Assembly: GCA_964479625.1 (NCBI GenBank)
Contig: CAYZMS010000020.1
Span: forward strand, 16,463 to 80,462
Reading direction: 5' to 3'
DNA from: CAYZMS01 sp964479625
GTDB taxonomy: Bacteria; Bacteroidota; Bacteroidia; Chitinophagales; Saprospiraceae
DNA: 64,000 nucleotides
Position numbers and translations under genes: made by a program. The notes beneath the pieces are model-generated. The model had not been told where the DNA came from, did no database searches, and was given only the letters and a program-made list of their open reading frames with translations. Positions 31,025-39,488 of this stretch are shown here, piece by piece (within the stretch, counting starts at the first letter, position 1; each line of letters opens with the position of its first letter).

Positions 31025-33365
31025 ATTGGGGTATCTCAATAGTAAAGGTCCGTTCGACCCGAAGTCCGTCCTCATCCACTAAAGTCAAGACATGTGTTCC
31101 CGGTTCAGGGGTTAAGGTAAAGGTGTGGAATTCGCTAGTACTGCCGAGGTAGTTTTCATCCAGATGCCAGTAAATGACCGTTGAAGGCTCCCGGTGAGTG
31201 GCCTGAAAAACAGTGGCGGAGAGCTCCCCATTCAATTGACGGGGAATTCGTATACGCGCTTGAGGTTCGGGATAGATCACAGCCAGAGGTAAATCTGTTC
31301 TTTCAGGTGGATAGCATCCGGGTTTCCAAGGAGGTGGCGAGCTGTATTCTGGATGGACCCGGGCGTAATAATGTTCAAAAGGAGTTGGTAACACAAACCA
31401 ATGTACCAATCTGGGGGTGCCCTGTTCGAAACAGGATCGATGTACCTGAAACTGCTGCTCCGGGTCCAAATGCAAAAGACGGTGGTAAGGACAAAGCCGG
31501 TTGCGCGCTCCCTGTTTTGGCGCGAGGATGGTATCTGCAGGGCAATAGGGACCGGCTTTCCAACCGCTTTTTTGGCAAACGGGAACTGGGTAAAGGTTGT
31601 CAAAGGGCTGTTCGAACCATTCCCCTGGGGGTAGTAATTCGAATAAGTCAAATAGAATGGGAGCCGCTGCCTGTATGCCCGTAAGACCGGTTCGCCCTTC
31701 CCCATCGGCATTTCCTACCCAGATACTGACCTGGTATTCTGCATTGAACCCAACGGCCCAGGCATCCCGGAAACCAAAACTGGTTCCGGTTTTCCAGGCA
31801 ATTGGTTGGTTGGAGGAAAAAGCCTCCCAACGCCCCGTTTCGGCAGGCCTCTGGACCGCCCTCATGGCGTTGAAGGTCAGCCAAAGAGCTCCCGGGTCGG
31901 GACGGTACCCCTCCAGGTTATTGGCCATTCGAGGGAGGTAATGTATAGCTGGCCGATCAGTTGGGTGTGCTTTTAAGGAGTTGGGTTGAGCGGAATTTTG
32001 CAAATGTTGTACCAAACCGGCATATAGCTGGTGGATCTCCCAAAGCGTTGCTTCACTACCCCCGAGGATCAGGCTTAGTCCGTAATGGTCAGCTGATTGG
32101 GTCAGACTTTCCAGACCCATTGATCGAAGCCTGTTGTGAAAACCCGATTGACCGAAATCCCGCAGCAGATGAACGAAGGGGATATTCAGCGATTGAACCA
32201 GGGCTTCTCGGGCGCTTATCAGACCAGTATAAGATTGGCTGTAATTTTCGGGACGGTACCCGTTAAAGCTCATAGGGATATCAGGTAACAGGCTTTTTGG
32301 TAATATGGTCCCGGATTCCAGGGCTAAGGCATAGAGTAGGGGTTTTAAAATGCTGCCCGTGCTGCGAGGGGATGTAATAATATCAACCTGATTAGCATGT
32401 TCGAGTGAAGACGGGTCGGTTCGATTTCCAACATAAGCCAGCACCTCTCCCGTGGGAAGATGGGTGATCAAAGCAGCTGCATTGTAAATGTGGTTCGCTT
32501 CCAAAGCAAGGGCGTGACTTTGTATTCTTTCCTGGATCTGCCTTTGCAGCGTGGCATCAAGGGTGGTTTTAAATTTACCTCTGCTGGTTTTGGCCTCCAG
32601 CCGAACGCGGTCCAACAGATGAGGAGCCCATTGTGGCAGGGCAAGTGCCTGCTCGGGCAGTGGTTCTTCAAGTGCCAGGCTATAACTCAGGCTATCCATA
32701 TACTCCAACTGCATTAGTTTTTCGAGCAGGCGATCCCGCTTCTGCTGAAGTTTTTGGCGGTTGCGGCCAGGATGTAATAAAGAAGGGCTATTCGGTAAAA
32801 CGGCCAGGAGGGCTGCCTCCGACCAACTGATCGTTGTTGGCGTTTTGCCAAAATACCTCCAACAGGCTGTCTCCAGGCCTACCACATTACCTCCAAAGGG
32901 GGCGTTACCTGCATACAACTGAAGTATTTCGTCTTTCGAATAAAGCCATTCCAAACGAGTGGCCAGGATGGCCTCCAAGGCTTTTTCAATCAGGGTCCTT
33001 TTTGGGTTAGACCGGGCCAGCCGAATGGTTTGCATACTAATAGTACTTCCACCACTGACGATCCGGCCGGCTTTCAGGTTTTGACCTGCTGCCCGGACCA
33101 GCGCTAGCAGGTCTACACCGGGATGGCTAAAAAAGCGCTTGTCTTCAAAGGTTACCACCGCCTGAACATAGCGATCGGGAAGACTATCCGGTATTGGGAA
33201 CCGCCATTGACCATCCGAAGCAATGTGTGCCCCAAGCAGCTTCCCATTCCGGTCCTCCAACACTGCACTGTAAGGTGCCATAAAAAGCGGATCGGGTAAA
33301 CTACGCCAATACCACAAAGTAAAAAATACAAAAATCCCAGATCCAATCAGGAGTCGGAAACGCAT
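31023..33365 (-). CDS. pbpC: penicillin-binding protein 1C
   Basis: A 780-residue bifunctional peptidoglycan synthase anchored by one N-terminal membrane helix. The GT51 transglycosylase (about 50-230) has VVTFEDKRFFSHPGVD with the catalytic Glu, GSTISMQTIRLAR and YSKDEILQLYAGNAPFGGN. The transpeptidase (about 290-600) has STGSILKPLLYAL with the active-site Ser and Lys, then WKTGTSFGFRDAWAVG. A C-terminal PBP1C domain with several Cys and a beta-sandwich end (GTHVLTLVDEDGLRVERTF) completes it. In many genomes pbpC sits beside an alpha-2-macroglobulin gene; none is present here. Single gene. Confidence 0.95.
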   Translation of the reverse strand: MRFRLLIGSGIFVFFTLWYWRSLPDPLFMAPYSAVLEDRNGKLLGAHIASDGQWRFPIPDSLPDRYVQAVVTFEDKRFFSHPGVDLLALVRAAGQNLKAGRIVSGGSTISMQTIRLARSNPKRTLIEKALEAILATRLEWLYSKDEILQLYAGNAPFGGNVVGLETACWRYFGKTPTTISWSEAALLAVLPNSPSLLHPGRNRQKLQQKRDRLLEKLMQLEYMDSLSYSLALEEPLPEQALALPQWAPHLLDRVRLEAKTSRGKFKTTLDATLQRQIQERIQSHALALEANHIYNAAALITHLPTGEVLAYVGNRTDPSSLEHANQVDIITSPRSTGSILKPLLYALALESGTILPKSLLPDIPMSFNGYRPENYSQSYTGLISAREALVQSLNIPFVHLLRDFGQSGFHNRLRSMGLESLTQSADHYGLSLILGGSEATLWEIHQLYAGLVQHLQNSAQPNSLKAHPTDRPAIHYLPRMANNLEGYRPDPGALWLTFNAMRAVQRPAETGRWEAFSSNQPIAWKTGTSFGFRDAWAVGFNAEYQVSIWVGNADGEGRTGLTGIQAAAPILFDLFELLPPGEWFEQPFDNLYPVPVCQKSGWKAGPYCPADTILAPKQGARNRLCPYHRLLHLDPEQQFQVHRSCFEQGTPRLVHWFVLPTPFEHYYARVHPEYSSPPPWKPGCYPPERTDLPLAVIYPEPQARIRIPRQLNGELSATVFQATHREPSTVIYWHLDENYLGSTSEFHTFTLTPEPGTHVLTLVDEDGLRVERTFTIEIPQ

Positions 33366-33562
33366 AAATAAGGGATTTCAAATTATTTGCCTGCCATTTT
33401 TATTTGGATGGAGCTGAAGGAAAGATAGTTGTTTAAAATTGAAAGGCCTCTCCTATTGCGCCTTAATTAGCAAAGGTGTACCTTGCTGACAGTATTGGAT
33501 TACTCGAAAGTTTTAACTGAAGGCGAACGGTGAGCTTGCAGTTGTGGGGCACCAGGTTCGCT

Positions 33563-33595
33563 TTTGTGTTTAGGGATCTGCCTTATTTATTTTTA
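33563..33595 (+). promoter_or_regulatory. candidate promoter of the RRM gene
   Basis: TTTG at 33563-33566 is followed by TATTTATT (spacer 17) or TATTTTTA (spacer 21), straddling the Bacteroidota consensus spacing of 19. The ATG is at 33607, so the leader would be very short. Confidence 0.3.
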
Positions 33596-33606
33596 ATTAT
33601 TTTATA

Positions 33607-34038
33607 ATGAACATTTTTGTAGCTAAATTGAATTATGACACGCAAAGCGAAGATTTGCGTGAAGCTTTCGAAGCCTTTGGTGCGGTAGATTCTGCTAAGG
33701 TTATCACGGATCGGGAAACAGGCCGGTCTCGCGGTTTCGGTTTCGTTGAAATGCCCGATGATGATGAAGCACAGGCCGCAATTGATGCCCTGCATGATAC
33801 CGAAATGGATGGGCGCACGATCGTTGTAAAAAAAGCCGAACCCCGTAAAGGTGGCGGTGGTGGCGGTCGCGGTGGCTATAATCGCGGTGGCGGTGGCGGT
33901 CGTTACGGTAACAGCAGCAGTTATGATCGCGGAAACAGCAATGACCGTGGCGGCGATCGCTATTCCCGTGGTAGTGACAACTATGACTCCTCCTCACGTC
34001 GGGATCGCGGAAATCGCTGGGACGATGATCGGTATTAA
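33607..34038 (+). CDS. glycine-rich RRM RNA-binding protein
   Basis: A 143-residue RNA-binding protein with a single RNA-recognition motif (residues 1-80). RNP2 is NIFVAKL at 2-8 and RNP1 is SRGFGFVEM near 41-49; both carry the aromatic residues that stack on RNA. The tail from about 83 is Gly/Arg/Ser/Asp-rich with RGG-like and SYDRG repeats, as in plant and cyanobacterial glycine-rich RNA-binding proteins. Such proteins are common in Bacteroidota, which generally lack Hfq, and bind AU-rich RNA broadly. It is monocistronic, with a strong terminator 30 bp downstream. Confidence 0.96.
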   Translation: MNIFVAKLNYDTQSEDLREAFEAFGAVDSAKVITDRETGRSRGFGFVEMPDDDEAQAAIDALHDTEMDGRTIVVKKAEPRKGGGGGGRGGYNRGGGGGRYGNSSSYDRGNSNDRGGDRYSRGSDNYDSSSRRDRGNRWDDDRY

Positions 34039-34067
34039 TGGAGTATACATTTGAAACAATTGAAAAA

Positions 34068-34099
34068 ATGCCTTTTGCAAGGCAAAAGGCATTTTTTTT
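34068..34099 (+). terminator. strong terminator after the RRM gene
   Basis: ATGCCTTTTGC and GCAAAAGGCAT form an 11-bp perfect stem with a 3-base loop, followed by an unbroken T-run (34092-34099). The A-run before the stem extends pairing and makes the structure usable on both strands. Confidence 0.92.
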
Positions 34100-34151
34100 C
34101 CTCTTTCTCTTGTTGATTGCAATAGAGGCATTATATTCATTTTAAAAGAAT

Positions 34152-36986
34152 ATGCTCAAATTGCCCCTCTTTCCAGTTATAATATTCTCTTTTCTCCCCT
34201 CCCTACTCAAGGGACAAGTCCTTACTACAGAGCCCTTTTTCCCGAACAGGGACGAAGCAGTTACCATTTTTTTTGATGCCACCCAAGGTAACGAGGGCTT
34301 GGCCGATTGTGATTGCGACGTCTATTTACACACAGGAGTATTGACCACCGAAAGCCAAAATAATAGTGATTGGAAGAACGTCCAAACTCAATGGGGAGTT
34401 GCCAACCCGGCCTGGCGCCTTGACCCTGTTCCCGGTGAGCCCAACTTATATCGGTATGAAATTTCCCCTTCCATTGAGGAATATTATGATCTATCACCAG
34501 ACCAGGAAGTGACTGCTCTTGCTTTTGTTTTTCGAAGTGCTAGCGGGTCACTGGAAGGAAAAGATGTAAACGGTCAGGATATTATTTACGAGGTGGTCGA
34601 CCCCAACGCACCTTTCGAAGGAAATCTGTTTAGTCCAGCTTCAAGAGTGAATATCCTACCTGTAGGAGCAGAATTCACTATTCAGGCAGCCTTTTCACGA
34701 ACCAGTCGGCTGGAATTGTTAGACAATGGGCAAAAGATACTGGACAAAGAGGGGAAATCGATTGATATTTCCTTTTTGACCAAGCAAGGGGAAGAACGGG
34801 AGTTTGAATTGCGGGCCACTTCAAAAGGAGAGACGATCGTCTTTAATTTTTCCTATGTGGTGGCGGATGAGCGCCCATTAAAAGACCCTCCGGCCGGGGC
34901 ACAGGCAGGGATTACCCTTTTGGGAGATACAGCCATGCGCGTAATGCTGCATGCACCTGGTAAAAATCTGGGATATGTGATCGGGAATATGAATAACTGG
35001 CAGCTTAATGAAAACTACCGCCTCAACCAAAGCCTTGACAGTGCCTTTTTTTGGCTGGAAATGCCTATGCTGGAAGGTGATGATGGTGTCCTTTTCCAGT
35101 ATCTGATGGATGAGGCCCCTCCCATTCCAGACCCTTTCAGCGAACTATGCCTGGATGATTTTCACGACCAGTTTATTGACGTAAATACCTTTTCGAATAT
35201 ACCGAAGTATCCCTCCGCGTTTACACAGGGATACGTAAGCTGGGTACGCAACAATGTTGAACCTTATAATTGGCAGGTAGCATCTTTTGTTTCACCACCG
35301 GAAGAAGAATTGGTGATCTATGAGTTGTTGGTCAGAGATTTTACAGCGGCACAGAATTACCAAACCCTGATCGATACCCTGGACTACCTGGAACGGCTTG
35401 GGGTAAATGCCATTGAATTAATGCCGCCCCATGAATTTGAGGGAAATATAAGTTGGGGATATAACCCCGCATTGCATTTCGGATTGGATAAATACTATGG
35501 TACTCCCGAAGCTTTCAAAGCCTTCGTGGATGCCTGTCATATTCGAGGAATAGCCGTACTGATAGACGTTGTTTTTAATCATGCCTTCAGTCAAAGTCCC
35601 CTTTGTCAGTTATTCTGGGATGAGGCCAATTTCCGGCCTGCACCAGATAACCCCTGGTTGAACGTTACGCCTCGCCACCCCTTTAATGTCGGATATGATT
35701 TTGACCACTCCAGTGAGGGGACCAGAATGTTTGTCGATAGAGTACTGACCCATTGGTTGACAGAGTACCGTGTAGATGGTTTTCGTTTCGACCTTTCTAA
35801 GGGATTTACCCAAAAGTTTAGCCAGGACGATTCTCAATTCCGATTGTATGATACCGATCGCATTGGATACATTAAGCATTACGGGGATGTTTGCTGGGAA
35901 AACAACCCCAATGCAGTGTTGATCCTGGAACACTTTGCCGAGAACCGGGAAAACGAGGAACTCGCTGAATATGGCTTTCTTCATTGGGCCGGGAGCGGTC
36001 CTCACAATGATTTCCTGGAAGCCGCCATGGGCTATGCTTCTGATTTCAGCGACGCGTACTATGGTAACAGGGGGTGGGAAGTACCTAACCTGATCACCTA
36101 TATCGAAAGCCATGACGAGGAGCGGATGCTTTATAAACTCCAGCAATTTGGAAATCAGGGACCGGAACACAACACCCGCGATTTAAGAACCGCTTTGGAC
36201 CGGGCCGAATTAGCCAATGTTTTTTTCTACAGCATTCCTGGGCCAAAAATGCTTTGGCAATTTGGAGAGTTGGGTTATGATTTTTCGATTAATTATTGTC
36301 CCGACAGCAGCATTAACGACGGGTGCCGGACGGACCTTAAGCCGGTGCGCTGGGATTATTACCAGGATCAGGACCGCCGCGATCTTTATGAGATTACCAG
36401 GGCCATGATCTGGTTGAAAACCTGCTACGATGTTTTTAATACCCGAGACCTGAGGTTGTCCGTTTCTGACGACGACAGAAAAAAAATATTCCTTTTTCAC
36501 GATTCAGTCGATGTGGTAGTGCACGGCATTTTCAATGTTGAGTCAACTATTATGAGGGAGCCTTTCCCTTATGCCGGCACCTGGTATGATTTTTTTTCCG
36601 GGGATAGTTTGAATGTAACCAATCCCAATGCTCCTTTGGCTTACGAACCTGGCGAGTATCATTTGTATTCCAGTGTGCGGCTGGAGGAGCCCCCAGGGGG
36701 CATTGTCACCCGAACCCTCGACCTGCAGCAGGCAGACCTGGGGTTCACAGCTTTCCCTTCGCCTACCCTCGGCCCACTAACGATCGCGTTTCAGCTGGAA
36801 GTGGGAGCTGACACCCATTTGGAAGTATTCGATCAACAGGGAAGATCTATCAAAGAAATGCAATTGGGTTATTTGCCGACCGGGAGTTATCAACAATTTG
36901 TTGAACTACCCCTTGAGACTGGCGTATACTTCCTCCGATTGGTTTCCGGATACCAATGGGCTAGGACCAGTCTGGTTAAGTTATGA
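34152..36986 (+). CDS. secreted GH13 alpha-amylase family enzyme with T9SS tag
   Basis: A 944-residue exported glycoside hydrolase. The signal peptide ends near LLKGQ. Residues of about 20-260 hold N-terminal beta domains, and 265-350 a CBM48-like module (VMLHAPGKNLGYVIGNMNNW). The GH13 barrel follows. Region I is VLIDVVFNHAF. Region II is GFRFDLSKGF with nucleophile Asp547. Region III is LILEHFAEN with acid/base Glu593. Region IV is ESHDEERM with Asp655. The C-terminal 80 residues form a T9SS sorting domain (FTAFPSPTLGPLTIAF ... GVYFLRLV). It should act outside the cell or on its surface on alpha-glucans; exact specificity is not clear. Confidence 0.94.
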   Translation: MLKLPLFPVIIFSFLPSLLKGQVLTTEPFFPNRDEAVTIFFDATQGNEGLADCDCDVYLHTGVLTTESQNNSDWKNVQTQWGVANPAWRLDPVPGEPNLYRYEISPSIEEYYDLSPDQEVTALAFVFRSASGSLEGKDVNGQDIIYEVVDPNAPFEGNLFSPASRVNILPVGAEFTIQAAFSRTSRLELLDNGQKILDKEGKSIDISFLTKQGEEREFELRATSKGETIVFNFSYVVADERPLKDPPAGAQAGITLLGDTAMRVMLHAPGKNLGYVIGNMNNWQLNENYRLNQSLDSAFFWLEMPMLEGDDGVLFQYLMDEAPPIPDPFSELCLDDFHDQFIDVNTFSNIPKYPSAFTQGYVSWVRNNVEPYNWQVASFVSPPEEELVIYELLVRDFTAAQNYQTLIDTLDYLERLGVNAIELMPPHEFEGNISWGYNPALHFGLDKYYGTPEAFKAFVDACHIRGIAVLIDVVFNHAFSQSPLCQLFWDEANFRPAPDNPWLNVTPRHPFNVGYDFDHSSEGTRMFVDRVLTHWLTEYRVDGFRFDLSKGFTQKFSQDDSQFRLYDTDRIGYIKHYGDVCWENNPNAVLILEHFAENRENEELAEYGFLHWAGSGPHNDFLEAAMGYASDFSDAYYGNRGWEVPNLITYIESHDEERMLYKLQQFGNQGPEHNTRDLRTALDRAELANVFFYSIPGPKMLWQFGELGYDFSINYCPDSSINDGCRTDLKPVRWDYYQDQDRRDLYEITRAMIWLKTCYDVFNTRDLRLSVSDDDRKKIFLFHDSVDVVVHGIFNVESTIMREPFPYAGTWYDFFSGDSLNVTNPNAPLAYEPGEYHLYSSVRLEEPPGGIVTRTLDLQQADLGFTAFPSPTLGPLTIAFQLEVGADTHLEVFDQQGRSIKEMQLGYLPTGSYQQFVELPLETGVYFLRLVSGYQWARTSLVKL

Positions 36987-37018
36987 GTTTTAGAGTACCC
37001 AAAACCCATAACCCAAAG

Positions 37019-38413
37019 CTACTTTAGTCCCCCCGTCATTTCCTCTGGCTTAACCCATTCGTCGAATTGCTCGGCAGTAAGGTAGCCAAGGGAAATGGCG
37101 GCTTCCTTGAGCGTGGTTCCCTCGGCGTAGGCCTTTTTTGCAATGGAAGCAGCCTTGTCATAGCCGATCCTGGGGTTAAGAGCAGTGACCAGCATAAGGG
37201 AATTATTCAGGTGTTCGGTAATGCGTTTACGGTTGGGTTCGATACCGATGGCACAATTAGTATTAAAGCTTTGGCAGGCGTCGCCTATCAATTGGGCTGA
37301 CATCAGGAAATTGAAGATCATCATCGGTTTAAAGACATTCAATTCGAAATGGCCGGTCATGCCGCCTATGTTAATGGCCACATCGTTACCCACAACCTGA
37401 GCCATGGCCATGGTGAGGGCTTCTGCCTGAGTGGGATTGACCTTGCCAGGCATAATGGAGGAACCAGGTTCATTAGCTGGTATCAGTATTTCGCCAATAC
37501 CGGAACGGGGGCCGGAGGCAAGCATCCGGATATCATTCCCAATTTTCATCAGGGAAACCGCAACGGTTTTCAGGGTACCATGTGCTTCCACAATGGCGTC
37601 ATGAGCGGCCAGGGCTTCGAATTTATTCTCTGCCGTCCGGAATGGATGGCCACTCAATTCGGCGATATATTTCGCCACTTTTTCTGCATAATTGGGGGGT
37701 GTATTCAAACCGGTGCCTACCGCGGTGCCACCTAGTGCGAGTTCAGCAAGGTGGTCCAGGCTGTTCCGGATCGCTTTCAGGCCGTGGTCCAATTGGGAAA
37801 CATAGCCAGAAAATTCCTGGCCAAGGGTCAGGGGAGTAGCATCCATGAAGTGGGTACGGCCGATCTTGACTACCTCCATGTAGGCATCTGACTTTTCTTT
37901 TAAAGTGTTGCGGAGCGCTTCAATACCAGGGATGGTTACACGGATCAATTTTTCATAGGCTGCTATATGCATAGCAGTTGGGAAAGTATCGTTGGAAGAT
38001 TGTGACTTATTCACGTCATCATTGGGGTGCAGGGCCTTTTGCTCGTCCTCCAGTTTGCCCCCTTGTAGTACATGTGCTCGATTTGCGATGACCTCGTTAG
38101 CATTCATGTTGGATTGAGTTCCTGAGCCCGTTTGCCAGACGACCAAGGGAAATTGATCATCCAGTTTCCCGGCCAGGATCTCATCACAGACTTTGGCAAT
38201 CAGTTCTGCTTTTTCAGCTGATAAGACCCCGGCGTCCCGGTTGGTAAGGGCGGCTGCTTTTTTTAGAACCGCAAAGGCTCGAATGATCTCGATGGGCATT
38301 TTCTGGCCTCCAATCTTAAAATTTTCGGAAGAGCGTTGCGTTTGGGCTGCCCAGTATTTGTCGGCGGGTACATCAATGAAACCGATACTGTCCTTTTCTT
38401 TCCTATAGCTCAT
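37019..38413 (-). CDS. fumC: fumarate hydratase class II
   Basis: A 464-residue TCA-cycle enzyme that hydrates fumarate to L-malate without an iron-sulfur cluster. Class II signatures are TGSGTQSNMNANEVIANRA, HPNDDVNKSQSSNDTFPTAM, the catalytic-loop signature GSSIMPGKVNPTQAEA with the active-site Ser, and FNTNCAIGIEPNR. The length is standard. Single gene, divergent from sod, ending 32 bp from the convergent GH13 gene. The fumarate released by tyrosine breakdown would enter here. Confidence 0.97.
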   Translation of the reverse strand: MSYRKEKDSIGFIDVPADKYWAAQTQRSSENFKIGGQKMPIEIIRAFAVLKKAAALTNRDAGVLSAEKAELIAKVCDEILAGKLDDQFPLVVWQTGSGTQSNMNANEVIANRAHVLQGGKLEDEQKALHPNDDVNKSQSSNDTFPTAMHIAAYEKLIRVTIPGIEALRNTLKEKSDAYMEVVKIGRTHFMDATPLTLGQEFSGYVSQLDHGLKAIRNSLDHLAELALGGTAVGTGLNTPPNYAEKVAKYIAELSGHPFRTAENKFEALAAHDAIVEAHGTLKTVAVSLMKIGNDIRMLASGPRSGIGEILIPANEPGSSIMPGKVNPTQAEALTMAMAQVVGNDVAINIGGMTGHFELNVFKPMMIFNFLMSAQLIGDACQSFNTNCAIGIEPNRKRITEHLNNSLMLVTALNPRIGYDKAASIAKKAYAEGTTLKEAAISLGYLTAEQFDEWVKPEEMTGGLK

Positions 38414-38776
38414 GGAGGTTGATTTTGAGTTGGTAGAATGGTATTAATAGGGCGAAATTAATAAATTGGGCAGGAACCTAAGAAGAAAACTATGCTGGTA
38501 GGGGGAGCTTACCTTTTCATGTATTCCCGGCATATCCCTTCCTTGATCTCAAAAAAGGAATGCATCCTTCAAATTTCAGGTAATGGGGCATTATTTGCCC
38601 GACCTTTATCTTAAATAGGGCATTTTTAAGCAGCCATAAATACAATGCAAACAAAAAAATTACATCTTAGTAAAAACAGCACTTTGAATTGCTGTTTCTG
38701 AGTAAACAAATCAAAAAGGCAGACGTTCTACAAATACTTGATTAATCAATTAGTAACATCTAAAACAAAAATTACT
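38414..38776. other. regulatory region between divergent fumC and sod
   Basis: About 360 bp with no gene. Toward sod it holds an 8-bp inverted repeat, AAACAGCA / TGCTGTTT (38674-38681 with 38690-38697), not followed by a true T-run. It also holds the perfect 12-bp palindrome TTGATTAATCAA (38738-38749), 27 bp before the sod ATG. Both are placed where an operator or leader structure would act. No good match to a full TTTG/TAnnTTTG promoter was found. Confidence 0.45.
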
Positions 38777-39385
38777 ATGGCATTCCAACTTCCCGATTTA
38801 TCTTATGCGTACGACGCACTGGAGCCACATATTGATGCACGGACCATGGAAATTCACCATGGCAAACACCACGCGGGATACACTTCAAAATTGAATGCTG
38901 CTATTGAAGGGACGGATCTGGACGGTAAGTCCATTGAGGATATTTTGAGCAATATTTCCAATTACTCTTCTGGTGTTCGGAATAATGGCGGTGGATACTA
39001 CAACCACAGCCTGTTCTGGACAGTCATATCGCCAGACGGTGGCGACAATCCCAGCGGTGACCTGGCAAGTGCCATTAATGATGCTTTTGGTTCATTCGAT
39101 GGGTTCAAAGAAGCGTTCTCCAACGCTGCGGCGACCCGTTTTGGCTCAGGCTGGGCCTGGTTGTGTGTCAATACCAATGGAAAATTATTCGTCACCTCTT
39201 CCCCAAACCAGGACAACCCTTTAATGGACCTTGCTGAAGAAAAAGGCACTCCCATCCTCGGCTTGGATGTATGGGAACATGCTTATTACCTTAATTATCA
39301 AAACCGGCGGCCCGATTATATCGCCGCATTTTTCAATGTGATCAATTGGGCTGAGGTTGCCAAGCGTTACGAAGCAGCGAAATAA
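38777..39385 (+). CDS. superoxide dismutase (Mn/Fe family)
   Basis: A 202-residue cytoplasmic dismutase that converts superoxide to oxygen and hydrogen peroxide. Metal ligands are His27 (MEIHHGKHH), His77 (GGGYYNHSLFW), Asp164 and His168 (LGLDVWEHAYYLNYQNRRPDY). The Gly-rich stretch before His77 and Gln145 in NQDNPLM follow the Mn-type or cambialistic pattern more than strict Fe type. Start at ATG 38777 gives the standard N-terminus MAFQLPDL; a TTG at 38738 would add 13 residues and is unlikely. It is monocistronic with a terminator 22 bp after the stop. Confidence 0.96.
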   Translation: MAFQLPDLSYAYDALEPHIDARTMEIHHGKHHAGYTSKLNAAIEGTDLDGKSIEDILSNISNYSSGVRNNGGGYYNHSLFWTVISPDGGDNPSGDLASAINDAFGSFDGFKEAFSNAAATRFGSGWAWLCVNTNGKLFVTSSPNQDNPLMDLAEEKGTPILGLDVWEHAYYLNYQNRRPDYIAAFFNVINWAEVAKRYEAAK

Positions 39386-39407
39386 CTGTAACTCATACCC
39401 AACCATT

Positions 39408-39440
39408 AAAAAAGGCGCTTTCAAAGGAAGCGCCTTTTTT
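39408..39440 (+). terminator. terminator after sod
   Basis: AAAAAAGGCGCTT pairs perfectly with AAGCGCCTTTTTT around a 7-base loop. The flanking A- and T-runs let it work in both directions, although ftsK, converging from the right, ends at 39489, 49 bp away. Confidence 0.92.
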
Positions 39441-39488
39441 AATGGTCATCGAAAAACAAACTTGCTTTTTTGTCAGCCCAATGAAAAC

